Below are positions 8,090-17,363 of a stretch of DNA of 64,000 bases, piece by piece (positions within the stretch are counted from its first letter, which is position 1; each line of letters starts with the position of its first letter). The notes below the pieces were generated by a model. The model saw nothing but the letters and a program-made list of their open reading frames with translations. It had not been told where the DNA came from and did no database searches. Origin of the DNA: [Mycobacterium] zoologicum (GTDB lineage: Bacteria > Actinomycetota > Actinomycetes > Mycobacteriales > Mycobacteriaceae). Location: NCBI RefSeq assembly GCF_020172665.1, contig NZ_CP083985.1:2044326-2108325 (forward strand), given 5' to 3'. The translations under genes were made by a program, and so were the position numbers.

Positions 8090-9532
8090 ATGCCAAGTCC
8101 CACCGTCACCTCGCCGCAAGTAGCCATCAACGACATTGGCTCGGCCGAGGACTTTCTCGCCGCCATCGACAAAACGATCAAGTACTTCAACGATGGCGAC
8201 ATCGTGGAAGGGACGATCGTCAAGGTTGACCGGGACGAGGTCCTGCTCGACATCGGTTACAAGACCGAAGGCGTCATCCCCTCTCGCGAGCTGTCCATCA
8301 AGCACGACGTCGACCCCCACGAGGTGGTGTCCGTCGGTGACGAGGTCGAGGCTCTGGTCCTGACCAAAGAGGACAAAGAGGGTCGTCTGATCCTGTCCAA
8401 GAAGCGCGCCCAGTACGAGCGCGCCTGGGGCACCATCGAAGAGCTCAAGGAGAAGGACGAGGCCGTCAAGGGCACCGTCATCGAGGTCGTCAAGGGCGGC
8501 CTGATCCTCGACATCGGTCTGCGCGGCTTCCTGCCCGCCTCCCTGGTGGAGATGCGCCGGGTTCGCGACCTGCAGCCCTACATCGGCAAAGAGATCGAAG
8601 CCAAGATCATCGAGCTGGACAAGAACCGCAACAACGTGGTGCTGTCCCGTCGCGCCTGGCTGGAGCAGACCCAGTCCGAGGTGCGCAGCGAGTTCCTCAA
8701 CCAGCTGCAGAAGGGCGCCGTCCGCAAGGGCGTCGTGTCCTCGATCGTCAACTTCGGCGCGTTCGTCGACCTGGGCGGCGTGGACGGCCTGGTGCACGTC
8801 TCCGAACTGTCCTGGAAGCACATCGACCACCCGTCCGAGGTGGTTCAGGTGGGCGACGAGGTCACCGTCGAGGTGCTCGACGTCGACATGGACCGCGAGC
8901 GCGTCTCGCTGTCGCTCAAGGCCACGCAGGAAGACCCGTGGCGGCACTTCGCCCGCACCCACGCGATCGGCCAGATCGTGCCGGGCAAGGTCACCAAGCT
9001 GGTGCCGTTCGGTGCGTTCGTCCGCGTCGAGGAGGGCATCGAGGGTCTGGTGCACATCTCCGAGCTGGCTGAGCAGCACGTCGAGGTGCCGGACCAGGTG
9101 GTCGCGGTCGGCGACGACGCCATGGTCAAGGTCATCGACATCGACCTGGACCGTCGTCGGATCTCGCTGAGCCTCAAGCAGGCCAACGAGGACTACACCG
9201 AGGAGTTCGACCCGTCGAAGTACGGCATGGCCGACAGCTACGACGAGCAGGGCAACTACATCTTCCCCGAGGGCTTCGACGCCGAGACCAACGAGTGGAT
9301 CGAGGGTTTCGACAAGCAGCGCACCGAGTGGGAGGCCCGCTACGCCGAGGCCGAGCGCCGGCACAAGATGCACACCACGCAGATGGAGAAGTTCGCCGAG
9401 GTCGCTCAGGCCGAGTCGTCGCACTCCAGCTCGAACGGTTCGCATCGTGACGACGCGCCGGCCGGTGGTTCGCTGGCCAGCGACGAGCAGCTCGCCGCAC
9501 TGCGCGAGAAGCTCGCCGGCAACAGCGCGTAG
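8090..9532 (+). CDS. rpsA: 30S ribosomal protein S1
   Basis: A 480-residue S1 protein with four S1 (OB-fold) repeats: about 35-105, 120-185, 205-275 and 290-360. The repeats are marked by GDIVEGTIVKVDRDEVLLDI, VVSSIVNFGAFVDLGGVDGL and VTKLVPFGAFVRVEEGIEGL. It helps mRNA bind the 30S subunit. The N-terminus MPSPTVTSPQVAINDIGS matches mycobacterial S1, so the ATG at 8090 was chosen over an in-frame GTG at 8030. The C-terminal tail ends SLASDEQLAALREKLAGNSA, the region discussed in pyrazinamide studies of M. tuberculosis. coaE follows after 29 bases. Confidence 0.97.
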   Translation: MPSPTVTSPQVAINDIGSAEDFLAAIDKTIKYFNDGDIVEGTIVKVDRDEVLLDIGYKTEGVIPSRELSIKHDVDPHEVVSVGDEVEALVLTKEDKEGRLILSKKRAQYERAWGTIEELKEKDEAVKGTVIEVVKGGLILDIGLRGFLPASLVEMRRVRDLQPYIGKEIEAKIIELDKNRNNVVLSRRAWLEQTQSEVRSEFLNQLQKGAVRKGVVSSIVNFGAFVDLGGVDGLVHVSELSWKHIDHPSEVVQVGDEVTVEVLDVDMDRERVSLSLKATQEDPWRHFARTHAIGQIVPGKVTKLVPFGAFVRVEEGIEGLVHISELAEQHVEVPDQVVAVGDDAMVKVIDIDLDRRRISLSLKQANEDYTEEFDPSKYGMADSYDEQGNYIFPEGFDAETNEWIEGFDKQRTEWEARYAEAERRHKMHTTQMEKFAEVAQAESSHSSSNGSHRDDAPAGGSLASDEQLAALREKLAGNSA

Positions 9533-9561
9533 TAGCGCCTGGGCGATTTGAAGGGGCGCAG

Positions 9562-10491
9562 GTGCTGCGTATCGGTCTGACCGGCGGTATCGGCGCCGGT
9601 AAGTCGACGGTGTCGGCCACCTTCAGTCGCCACGGCGGCGTCATCGTCGATGGCGACGTCATCGCTCGTGAAGTAGTGGAGCCCGGTACCGAAGGCCTGA
9701 CCGCACTGGTCGAGGCCTTCGGGCCGGGCATCCTGCTTTCCGACGGAAGTTTGGACCGCCCGGCCCTGGCGGCGATCGCGTTCAGCGACGAGGACAAGCG
9801 GGCCACCCTGAACGGGATCGTGCACCCGCTGGTGGCACGCCGCCGGGCGGAGCTGATCGCCGCCGCCGGTGACGATGCCGTGATCATCGAGGACATCCCG
9901 CTGCTGGTCGAGTCGCAGATGGCGCCGATGTTCCCCCTGGTGATCGTCGTGCACGCGGACGTCGAAGTGCGGGTGGCCCGACTGCTCACCCACCGCGGCA
10001 TGTCCGAGGACGACGCCCGGGCCCGCATCGCCGCGCAGGCCACCGAGCCGCAGCGGCGCGACGTCGCCGACGTGTGGCTGGACAACTCCGGGTCCCCCGA
10101 CGACCTGGCGGCGCAGGCACTGCAACTCTGGGAGCAGCGCATCCTGCCGTTCGCCGACAACATCAAGGCCGGCCGAGCGGTGCCGTTGCCGACGACGCCG
10201 GTGCCGGCCGATCCGACCTGGGCGGATCAGGCGCAGCGCATCCTGGCCCGGTTGCGGACCCACTGCGGGCACCGGGCGCAGCGCATCGAGCATGTCGGCC
10301 CGACCGCGGTGGCCGGGCAGGGCGCTCCGGACGTCATCGACATACAGGTCACGGTGGAATCCGTCGCGGTGGCCGACGAGCTCGTCGAGCCGCTACTGGC
10401 CGCCGGCTACCCCCGCGTCAGCTCCGATGCCTACGCCTCCGCGGACCCGGGGCGACCCACCGCGGTTCGGGTGGTGTCTGCAGGGGCCTGA
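9562..10491 (+). CDS. coaE: dephospho-CoA kinase with shortened UPF0157 domain
   Basis: The N-terminal ~200 residues are dephospho-CoA kinase, catalysing the last step of CoA synthesis. The P-loop is GGIGAGKST (Lys14), and the DGDVIAREVVEPGTEGL and HPLVARRRAE motifs are present. In M. tuberculosis CoaE is fused to a C-terminal UPF0157 (GrpB-like) domain and is about 400 residues long. Here that domain starts (RIEHVGPTAVAGQGAPDVID) but the protein stops at 309 residues. After LLAAGYPRVSSDAYASADPG the sequence jumps to what is normally a later segment and then ends. This looks like an internal deletion followed by a frame change; the kinase part is intact. A GGGG-rich ribosome binding site precedes the GTG. 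Confidence 0.9.
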   Translation: MLRIGLTGGIGAGKSTVSATFSRHGGVIVDGDVIAREVVEPGTEGLTALVEAFGPGILLSDGSLDRPALAAIAFSDEDKRATLNGIVHPLVARRRAELIAAAGDDAVIIEDIPLLVESQMAPMFPLVIVVHADVEVRVARLLTHRGMSEDDARARIAAQATEPQRRDVADVWLDNSGSPDDLAAQALQLWEQRILPFADNIKAGRAVPLPTTPVPADPTWADQAQRILARLRTHCGHRAQRIEHVGPTAVAGQGAPDVIDIQVTVESVAVADELVEPLLAAGYPRVSSDAYASADPGRPTAVRVVSAGA

Positions 10492-10917
10492 TCAGGCCAT
10501 GCTGCTGATCAGCGCGCCGCACAGCATTGCGCCGACATGCGGGTCGTTGGTGTTGCCCCAGGTGTTGACGAACCGGTCGCTCTTGACGGTGGTGACGTCG
10601 TCGACCTTGATCTCACAGTGCACGTTCGCCGTCGTCGGGAACTTCAGCCGGATCACCATGCCGGCCTTGCTCGGGTCTGCCATCACGGTGTTGGCCTCGA
10701 ACGGTGCGCCGAACCCGTCGAGGTCCGCGCTGGCGGTCTCGGTGTCGTTGCGCATGAACGTGACCACGCTGCCGGTGGTCCAGGCGTCGACCCTGGCGAT
10801 GTAGGTGACGTTGTGCAGCTCCTCGGCGGCGGACGCCGGCGCCGGGATCAACTGACCGCAGCCCAGCACGGCCACAGCGGTCGCGATCGCGGCACTCAGT
10901 CTCAGGTTGACGTTCAT
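10492..10917 (-). CDS. hypothetical secreted protein
   Basis: A 141-residue protein with a signal peptide: a hydrophobic stretch [14 protein letters not shown], then a Cys in VLGCGQ that could be a weak lipobox, and a signal peptidase I site in PAPASAAEE. The mature part ([20 protein letters not shown] through [20 protein letters not shown]) has two cysteines and looks like a small beta-sandwich. I do not recognise the family. It is tail-to-tail with coaE with no gap, and 10 bases downstream of the DUF402 gene on the same strand, so it is probably cotranscribed with it. A GTG two codons earlier is an alternative start. Confidence 0.7.
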   Translation of the reverse strand: MNVNLRLSAAIATAVAVLGCGQLIPAPASAAEELHNVTYIARVDAWTTGSVVTFMRNDTETASADLDGFGAPFEANTVMADPSKAGMVIRLKFPTTANVHCEIKVDDVTTVKSDRFVNTWGNTNDPHVGAMLCGALISSMA

Positions 10918-10927
10918 GGTCACGAGG

Positions 10928-11434
10928 TTACCCGGCCCAGGACAGTTGCATCCCGTAGTCGCCGCTCAACCACTCGTGGAGGTCGTAGCCGTGCCGTGCC
11001 AGGCCGTCGACGGCGGTCACCGCCCGCAGCACCGCCCGCTCGGCGGCTTCCTCGCTGAGCAGCCCGGCCCGTACGGCGGTCAGCAGCTCGTCGGTGTCGG
11101 CGAGCTCGACGCCGGCCCCGGTACGCACCACCAGGTCCAGATAGTGGTCCTGGGAGTGCCAGCGCTCCGGGCCCGCGGTGTAGTCGCCGACGTCAAGGTA
11201 GAAGTCCTGGTCGCGCTCGTGGCCCGGATTGAAGTGGAAGACTGTCGCGCGCAGTCCCAGCGTGGGCAGCAGCCACGACTCCAGATACCGGAACTGGGCC
11301 CGGCCCGGGGTGGGCCGGGCGACGTAGAGACCCCACGGCTGCACCGTGAAGACGTCGACGTCGCGCACCACACCCTTCGGGTCGGTGTTGGTGTAGGCGA
11401 CCAGGTCGAAGGTCTCCTGCTTGGGGGCGTGCAC
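10928..11434 (-). CDS. DUF402 family protein (Rv1632c position)
   Basis: A 168-residue DUF402 protein. This fold (related to the phosphatase/FomD-like family) binds metal and phosphate esters in characterised members. Features are [20 protein letters not shown], the central [20 protein letters not shown] acidic cluster and the C-terminal helical [20 protein letters not shown]. The GTG at 11434 is preceded by a good GAGGAGG ribosome binding site. It occupies the position of Rv1632c, divergent from uvrB with only 45 bases between. No specific function is claimed. Confidence 0.75.
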   Translation of the reverse strand: MHAPKQETFDLVAYTNTDPKGVVRDVDVFTVQPWGLYVARPTPGRAQFRYLESWLLPTLGLRATVFHFNPGHERDQDFYLDVGDYTAGPERWHSQDHYLDLVVRTGAGVELADTDELLTAVRAGLLSEEAAERAVLRAVTAVDGLARHGYDLHEWLSGDYGMQLSWAG

Positions 11435-11450
11435 CGCTGGCCTCCTCTCA

Positions 11451-11482
11451 CTGTCAGATACCCGGCTTACCCTGGGTGCGTG
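11451..11482 (+). promoter_or_regulatory. PafBC/RecA-NDp type damage promoter of uvrB, leaderless
   Basis: CTGTCAGAT at 11451-11459, exactly 8 bases, then TACCCT at 11468-11473 matches the mycobacterial RecA-independent DNA damage promoter (tTGTCRgtg-N8-TAnnnT), which is recognised with the PafBC activator. Six bases later the uvrB GTG begins, so the message is predicted to be leaderless. A LexA box is not seen. Confidence 0.7.
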
Positions 11483-13657
11483 GCTTTCGCAACGGAACAC
11501 CCCGTGATCGCACATTCCGAATACCGCCCGGCCGGTGACGCGGTCGACGGCCTGGTGCGTACCGGCGGCCGTTTCGATGTGGTCAGCGAATATCAGCCGG
11601 CCGGCGACCAGCCCACCGCCATCGCCGACCTGGAGCGCCGGATCGCCGCGGGGGAGAAGGACGTGGTGCTGCTCGGGGCCACCGGCACCGGCAAGTCAGC
11701 CACCGCGGCCTGGCTCATCGAACGGTTGCAGCGCCCCACCCTGGTGATGGCGCCGAACAAGACGCTGGCCGCGCAACTCGCCAATGAGTTACGAGAGATG
11801 TTGCCGCACAACGCTGTTGAATACTTCGTCTCGTACTACGACTACTACCAGCCGGAAGCCTACATAGCCCAGACCGACACCTACATCGAGAAGGACAGCT
11901 CGATCAACGATGACGTGGAGCGGCTGCGTCACTCGGCGACCTCGAGCCTGCTGTCCCGGCGCGACGTGGTGGTGGTGGCCTCGGTGTCGTGCATCTACGG
12001 CCTGGGCACCCCGCAGTCCTACCTGGACCGCTCCGTCGAGCTGACGGTGGGTGCCGAGGTGCCGCGGGACGCACTGCTGAGGTTGCTGGTCGACGTCCAG
12101 TACACCCGCAACGACATGTCGTTCACCCGCGGCTCGTTTCGGGTGCGGGGCGACACCGTCGAGATCATCCCGTCCTATGAGGAGCTGGCGGTCCGCATCG
12201 AGTACTTCGGTGACGAGATCGAGGCGCTGTACTACCTGCATCCGCTCACCGGCGACGTGGTCCGCAAGGTCGACTCGCTGCGGATCTTCCCGGCCACGCA
12301 CTATGTCGCCGGCCCGGAGCGCATGGGCCAGGCCATCTCCACCATCGAGGAGGAGCTCACCGAACGGCTCGCGGAGCTGGAGGGCCAGGGCAGGCTGCTG
12401 GAGGCCCAACGGCTGCGGATGCGCACCAACTACGACATCGAGATGATGCGCCAGGTCGGCTTCTGCTCGGGCATCGAGAACTACTCCCGACATATCGACG
12501 GTCGCGGTGCGGGCACGGCGCCGGCCACCCTGATCGACTACTTCCCGGAGGACTTCCTGCTCATCGTCGACGAGTCGCACGTCACCGTGCCGCAGATCGG
12601 CGCCATGTACGAGGGCGACATGTCGCGTAAGCGCAACCTGGTGGAGTTCGGCTTCCGGCTGCCCTCGGCGTGCGACAACCGGCCGCTGACCTGGGAGGAG
12701 TTCGCCGACCGTATCGGGCAGACGGTCTACATGTCGGCCACCCCGGGGCCCTACGAGCTAAGCCAGGCCGGTGGTGAGTTCGTCGAACAGGTGATCCGCC
12801 CCACCGGCCTGGTGGATCCGAAGGTCGTGGTCAAACCCACCAAGGGCCAGATCGACGACCTGATCGCCGAGATCCGCCAGCGCGCCGCGGCCGACGAGCG
12901 GGTGCTGGTGACCACCCTGACCAAGAAGATGGCCGAAGACCTCACCGACTATTTGCTCGAGATGGGGATCCGGGTGCGCTACCTGCACTCGGAGGTCGAC
13001 ACGCTGCGCCGGGTGGAACTGCTGCGTCAGTTGCGGCTCGGCGACTACGACGTCCTGATCGGCATCAACCTGTTGCGGGAGGGCCTGGACCTGCCGGAGG
13101 TGTCGCTGGTGTCGATCCTCGACGCCGACAAGGAGGGCTTCCTGCGTTCCACCCGCAGCCTGATCCAGACCATCGGCCGGGCGGCGCGCAACGTCTCCGG
13201 CGAGGTGCACATGTACGCCGACAAGATCACCGACTCGATGCGGGAGGCCATCGACGAGACCGACCGGCGCCGGGCAAAGCAGATCGCCTACAACGCGGAG
13301 AAGGGCATCGACCCGCAGCCGCTGCGCAAGAAGATCGCCGACATCCTCGACCAGGTGTACAGCGAAGCCGCCGACACCGAGGCCGGTGAGGTGGCGATCG
13401 CCGGGTCGGGCCGCAACTCCTCGCGGGGACGGCGGGCGCAGGGCGAGCCCGGCCGGGCCATTAGCGCCGGGGTTTTCGAGGGCCGGGACACCGCGGGCAT
13501 GCCCCGCGCCGAACTGGCCGATCTGATCAAGGATCTCACCGAGCAGATGATGAACGCGGCCCGCGACCTGCAGTTCGAGCTGGCGGCCCGGATCCGCGAC
13601 GAGATCAGCGATCTGAAGAAGGAGCTCCGGGGCATGGATGCGGCCGGGCTCAAGTGA
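11480..13657 (+). CDS. uvrB: UvrABC excinuclease subunit B
   Basis: A 725-residue UvrB, the damage-verifying helicase-like subunit of nucleotide excision repair that is loaded by UvrA and hands over to UvrC. Visible are Walker A GATGTGKS (Lys72), the beta-hairpin region [20 protein letters not shown] (here [20 protein letters not shown]), DESHVTVPQ (Walker B), helicase motifs [16 protein letters not shown] and QTIGRAARN, and the C-terminal UVR motif [20 protein letters not shown]. The GTG at 11480 ([15 protein letters not shown]) matches the known mycobacterial N-terminus. The frame extends far upstream but overlaps the DUF402 gene there. Confidence 0.97.
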   Translation: MAFATEHPVIAHSEYRPAGDAVDGLVRTGGRFDVVSEYQPAGDQPTAIADLERRIAAGEKDVVLLGATGTGKSATAAWLIERLQRPTLVMAPNKTLAAQLANELREMLPHNAVEYFVSYYDYYQPEAYIAQTDTYIEKDSSINDDVERLRHSATSSLLSRRDVVVVASVSCIYGLGTPQSYLDRSVELTVGAEVPRDALLRLLVDVQYTRNDMSFTRGSFRVRGDTVEIIPSYEELAVRIEYFGDEIEALYYLHPLTGDVVRKVDSLRIFPATHYVAGPERMGQAISTIEEELTERLAELEGQGRLLEAQRLRMRTNYDIEMMRQVGFCSGIENYSRHIDGRGAGTAPATLIDYFPEDFLLIVDESHVTVPQIGAMYEGDMSRKRNLVEFGFRLPSACDNRPLTWEEFADRIGQTVYMSATPGPYELSQAGGEFVEQVIRPTGLVDPKVVVKPTKGQIDDLIAEIRQRAAADERVLVTTLTKKMAEDLTDYLLEMGIRVRYLHSEVDTLRRVELLRQLRLGDYDVLIGINLLREGLDLPEVSLVSILDADKEGFLRSTRSLIQTIGRAARNVSGEVHMYADKITDSMREAIDETDRRRAKQIAYNAEKGIDPQPLRKKIADILDQVYSEAADTEAGEVAIAGSGRNSSRGRRAQGEPGRAISAGVFEGRDTAGMPRAELADLIKDLTEQMMNAARDLQFELAARIRDEISDLKKELRGMDAAGLK

Positions 13658-13702
13658 GTCCCGTCGTCGTCGTGTCCGGTGCGCCGTGATTGACTTCAAG
13701 CG

Positions 13703-15145
13703 GTGGTGGATCTGACTGAATCGGTGGCGGCTGACGCCGCCGTGAGCACAGGCAGCTGGCGTGAGCTGCTCGGCCGGCGATATCTGGGCACCTCGGCCGT
13801 GCTGGCCGGGGGCGTGGCACTCTACGCCACCAACGAATTCCTCACGATCAGCCTGCTGCCCAGCACCATCAAAGACATCGGCGGCGAACGGTATTACGCC
13901 TGGGCCACCACGCTGTATCTGGTCGGCTCGGTGGTCGCCGCCGCGGCGGCCAACGCGGTGCTGGTGCGCATCGGCTCCCGCCTGGCCTACCTGGCCGGTG
14001 TGCTGTCCTTCGGTGTGGGCGCCGCGGTCTGCGCGATCGCCCCCCACATGGAGATTCTGTTGATCGGCCGAACCCTGCAGGGCATGGGCGGCGGCTTGTT
14101 GGCGGGGCTGGGGTATGCGCTGATCAACGCGGTGCTGCCCAGTTGGCTGTGGACCCGGGCGTCGGGACTGGTGTCGGCCATGTGGGGCGTCGGCACCCTG
14201 GTCGGGCCGGCCGCCGGCGGCCTGTTTGCCCAGTTCGGCGTCTGGCGATGGGCGTTCGGTCTGATGGTCGTGCTGTCCGGGGTGATGTGCGTGGCCGTCA
14301 GTGTGGTGCTGCGGGCCAGCCGCCCGAGTCAACACCACGAATCGATGGCCATCCCGGTGCGGTCGCTGCTGCTGCTCGGCGGCGCGGCGCTGGTGGTGAG
14401 CACCGCCCAGCTGCCGCGCAACATGCTCGGTGCGGCCGGCCTGCTGGTCGCCGGCGCCGGTCTGCTGGCGGTGTTCCTGGTCGTGGACCAGCGCTCGTCA
14501 TCGGCGGTGCTGCCGCCCAGTGCCTTCCGGCCGGGCCGGGAGAAGTGGATCTACCTGACGTTGGGCCTGCTGATGGCCACCACGAAGGCCAACCTCTACA
14601 TCCCGCTGCTCGGTCAGCGGCTGGCTCACCTGGCGCCGGTGATGGCCGGATTCCTGGGTGCCGCGCTGTCCACCGGCTGGACCATCAGCGAGATCGCCAG
14701 CGCCTCGGTCAGCAAGGCGCGGGTGGTCGTCGGACTGGTGATCTGCGGGCCGCTGGTGATGGCGGCGGGTTTGGCGGTGGTCGCGTTCGCCCGGATGAGC
14801 CATTACAACCCGACGGCGGTCGGCGCCATCTGGGCGATGGCACTGCTGGTCGTCGGGATGGGCGTCGGCGCCGGCTGGCCGCACCTGTCGGCGTGGGCCA
14901 TGAGCTGCGTCGACGACCCCGCCGAAGGCGGTACGGCCGCCGCGGCCATCAACACCGTCACGCTGATCGGCGGAGCGTTCGGTGCAGGTATCGCCGGCCT
15001 GGTGGTCAACACCGCGATGAGCACCGGTGAACCGGCCGCCCGCTGGCTGTTCGCGATCTTCGCCGTGCTCGCCACCGCTGGGTGCGTGCTGTCCTATCGG
15101 GCCAGTCGCGACGACGACGCCGGGGTGCTCACCGGATCGCCTTGA
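13703..15145 (+). CDS. MFS transporter (Rv1634 type)
   Basis: A 480-residue major facilitator transporter, with about 12-14 hydrophobic helices spread along its length. It occupies the position of Rv1634, which is annotated as a drug efflux protein. The first helix is preceded by a short acidic tail. The DHA2-like GRTLQGMGGGLLAGLGYALI motif and the WTRASGLVSAMWGVGTLVGPA segment (motif C-like) support a proton-coupled exporter. The substrate cannot be read from the sequence. The start is one of two adjacent GTG codons at 13703/13706. The 3' end overlaps the convergent glycosyltransferase gene by 17 bases. Confidence 0.85.
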   Translation: MVDLTESVAADAAVSTGSWRELLGRRYLGTSAVLAGGVALYATNEFLTISLLPSTIKDIGGERYYAWATTLYLVGSVVAAAAANAVLVRIGSRLAYLAGVLSFGVGAAVCAIAPHMEILLIGRTLQGMGGGLLAGLGYALINAVLPSWLWTRASGLVSAMWGVGTLVGPAAGGLFAQFGVWRWAFGLMVVLSGVMCVAVSVVLRASRPSQHHESMAIPVRSLLLLGGAALVVSTAQLPRNMLGAAGLLVAGAGLLAVFLVVDQRSSSAVLPPSAFRPGREKWIYLTLGLLMATTKANLYIPLLGQRLAHLAPVMAGFLGAALSTGWTISEIASASVSKARVVVGLVICGPLVMAAGLAVVAFARMSHYNPTAVGAIWAMALLVVGMGVGAGWPHLSAWAMSCVDDPAEGGTAAAAINTVTLIGGAFGAGIAGLVVNTAMSTGEPAARWLFAIFAVLATAGCVLSYRASRDDDAGVLTGSP

Positions 15146-16724
15146 TCACCTGACTGAAAGTGAACTGCCAGCGCTCGACGACGTGGAAGCCCAACTTACG
15201 CAGCATCCGTCCGTCGGGGGTGCGGGCGAAGCGGGTTCCGGGCGGCAGCATGACCGCAGCCTGATGAGCCGGCAGGGTGTGGTCGTGGTTGGTGACCGTC
15301 CAGATGACCGGGCAGTGGTCGAGCTGATCGGCCAGCGCCGACACCGAAAGGTGCCCGTCCCACAGCCGGCCGAGGCTCTGCCGGTGCGGTCCGCGGCCGG
15401 GATCGATCAGCTTCGCGTACGACGCGGGCCGTGCGGCCGTCAGCGCCCGGATCGGGCCGGGCATCCACCGGGTTGTGTTGTCGATCAGCAGGCAGTCCCC
15501 GGGGTGGGCGTGTGCGTCGATCACGTCGGCGACCGCGCTGTAGTCCCAGCCCTTCTCCTTCGTGTACCGATCGCGTTGATCCACAACATAATTGGGTGCT
15601 GCCGCCACCGCCAGCGCCACCACAACGGCGATCACAGCCCGACGGGATCCGGCGAGGGTGGTGACCGCGACCGCCAGTGCGATCGCCATCGCCGGGGCGG
15701 TGCCGATCAGATACCGCGGGTAGTAGACCGGTCTCCCCAGCACCGAATAGGCCAGCGTGACCAGTGTCGGAATCAGCATCCACGCAGCACAGAGCACCAC
15801 CAGCCGGCGGGTGTCCGGGTCCGGTGCCGGGCGGGCGCCGACCCGAACCGCGACCTCGGCCCCGACGAGCATCAGCCAGGCCAGGACAGCGAACGCAACG
15901 CTGTTGTCGAAGTACTGCTGCTGCACGACTTCGACGACGGTGGACAGGTTCAGCGGGTGAATCCAGGCGACCTGGCGGATCTGGCTCTGGCTGAGCACCA
16001 CGAACGGGACCAGCAGCGTCAGCGCGACACCGACTGCGCAAGCCCACCGCCGCCGGGCTGTGGAGTTGCGGCCGGACAGGATCACCGGGTGCGCCGCCAC
16101 CGTGAGCACTGTGAAGATGTTGAGCAGTCCCACCGCGACCACCGCCGCGCCGTAGCCCACCCACAGCGGCCCGGTGTTGCGGCGCGCCGCCGCGACGCAC
16201 AGCACGGTCAGCCAGACCGCGGCGGCGGCCGCGAACGCATACGGGCGGGCTTCGGTCCCGGCCCAGGTCACCCTGGGCAGCACGGCGTACAGCACGCCGG
16301 CGCACACCCACAGCTGCCGTCCGGCGTACTGGCGGCACAACACCACCAACCCGGCGGCGCCGATGCCGACCGCCAGACAGCTGGGCAGCCGCGTCCAGAA
16401 CTCGGTGGCCGGGAAGATCGCGAACCAGCCGTGCATGAGCAGGTAATACAGGCCGTGGACTGCGTCGATGTGGCCCAACATGTGCCACAGCTCGGGCAGT
16501 GAGCGCTGGGTCGAGGCCGAGATGGTGGCCGCCTCGTCGAACCACAGTGACGGCCGACTCACCCCCACGGCGCTGATGGCGGTGGCCACGACCGCGACCA
16601 GGGTCGCGTCGGGCCGGCGACGCGGGCGCGGCGGTGGGCCCGCCATCGTGCGCACCGGCTGCCGGGTCGCGACCAGGCTCAACGGTGTGCGCTGTCGGTT
16701 CGGATGAGGGTGATGAGAATTCAC
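15129..16724 (-). CDS. GT-C mannosyltransferase-like membrane protein (Rv1635c type)
   Basis: A 531-residue polytopic membrane protein of the GT-C glycosyltransferase fold, in the position of Rv1635c, the mannosyltransferase that adds mannose caps to lipoarabinomannan. The first extracytoplasmic loop has the catalytic-type acidic motif PSLWFDEAATI at about residues 58-68, which is expected to act on a polyprenyl-phosphate sugar donor. About ten hydrophobic helices follow, then a soluble C-terminal domain (KGWDYSAVADVIDAH onward). The GTG start gives a His/Pro-rich N-terminus. A role in mannose capping here is inferred from synteny and fold. Confidence 0.82.
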   Translation of the reverse strand: MNSHHPHPNRQRTPLSLVATRQPVRTMAGPPPRPRRRPDATLVAVVATAISAVGVSRPSLWFDEAATISASTQRSLPELWHMLGHIDAVHGLYYLLMHGWFAIFPATEFWTRLPSCLAVGIGAAGLVVLCRQYAGRQLWVCAGVLYAVLPRVTWAGTEARPYAFAAAAAVWLTVLCVAAARRNTGPLWVGYGAAVVAVGLLNIFTVLTVAAHPVILSGRNSTARRRWACAVGVALTLLVPFVVLSQSQIRQVAWIHPLNLSTVVEVVQQQYFDNSVAFAVLAWLMLVGAEVAVRVGARPAPDPDTRRLVVLCAAWMLIPTLVTLAYSVLGRPVYYPRYLIGTAPAMAIALAVAVTTLAGSRRAVIAVVVALAVAAAPNYVVDQRDRYTKEKGWDYSAVADVIDAHAHPGDCLLIDNTTRWMPGPIRALTAARPASYAKLIDPGRGPHRQSLGRLWDGHLSVSALADQLDHCPVIWTVTNHDHTLPAHQAAVMLPPGTRFARTPDGRMLRKLGFHVVERWQFTFSQVIKAIR

Positions 16725-16911
16725 GCTACTACCGCCGGGCGCACCGTGTCGGCTACGTCACCAGGGGTCCAATGCGGGGTTCACGTCGCTTGATGTGCCC
16801 TGGTGTGGTGGACACGTGATGCCCAATTACCCCCATCGGGGCCGCTGACGCGTTAATGTCGCCATGGTTTGTTAGGCGAATTTGGCAACACATCACCGAG
16901 AGGGTTTACGG
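16725..16911. other. divergent promoter region between GT-C gene and USP gene
   Basis: This 187-base region separates the minus-strand glycosyltransferase gene from the universal stress protein gene. An AGAGG ribosome binding site lies about 9 bases before the USP ATG. I looked for a DosR box and a CRP site of mycobacterial type and found neither convincingly. No repeats or small genes stand out. Confidence 0.4.
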
Positions 16912-17358
16912 ATGAGCGGCTACAAGACCGTCGTGGTAGGTACGGACGGCTCGGATTCTTCGCTGCGTGCCGTGGACCGGGCGGCTTACCTGGCCTCCGG
17001 TGAAGGCTCCAAGCTCGTCATCACCACGGCGTACCTGCCGCATGCCGATGACCCGCGGGCCGCCGACGCGCTTAAGGACGAGAGCTACATCGCCTCCGGC
17101 AACGCCCCGATCTACGCGATCCTCAAGGAAGCCAAGGAGCGGGCCATCAAGGCCGGTGCCTACGAGGTCGAGGAGAAGGCCATCGTCGGCGCTCCGGTCG
17201 ACGCGCTGGTGGAGTTGGCCGAGTCGGTTAAGGCCGACCTGCTGGTGGTCGGCAATGTCGGCCTGAGCACCATCGCCGGTCGGCTGCTCGGTTCGGTGCC
17301 GGCCAACGTGTCGCGCCGCTCCAAGATCGACGTGCTGATCGTCCACACCACGGGGTAG
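16912..17358 (+). CDS. universal stress protein (Rv1636 type)
   Basis: A 148-residue single-domain universal stress protein, homologous to Rv1636 (TB15.3), which binds cAMP abundantly in mycobacteria. The N-terminus SGYKTVVVGTDGSDSSLRAV is the USP start. The nucleotide-binding loop is VVGNVGLSTIAGRLLGSVPANVSRRSKIDVLIVHT; it keeps the G-x2-G-x9-G(S) pattern in modified form. The ATG at 16912 gives the family length; an earlier in-frame start at 16882 would add ten non-conserved residues. An adenylate cyclase gene lies at 30666 in the same window, but there is no direct link. Confidence 0.92.
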   Translation: MSGYKTVVVGTDGSDSSLRAVDRAAYLASGEGSKLVITTAYLPHADDPRAADALKDESYIASGNAPIYAILKEAKERAIKAGAYEVEEKAIVGAPVDALVELAESVKADLLVVGNVGLSTIAGRLLGSVPANVSRRSKIDVLIVHTTG

Positions 17359-17363
17359 CAGGC

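Noticed and set aside
11435..11479. LexA SOS box for uvrB
   Set aside because: No TCGAAC-N4-GTTCGA-like palindrome is present; the RecA-independent motif explains damage induction instead.
16725..16911. DosR or CRP box for the universal stress protein gene
   Set aside because: GC-rich near-matches exist (CCCCCATCGGGG), but none fits the dormancy box or the TGTGA-N6-TCACA pattern.
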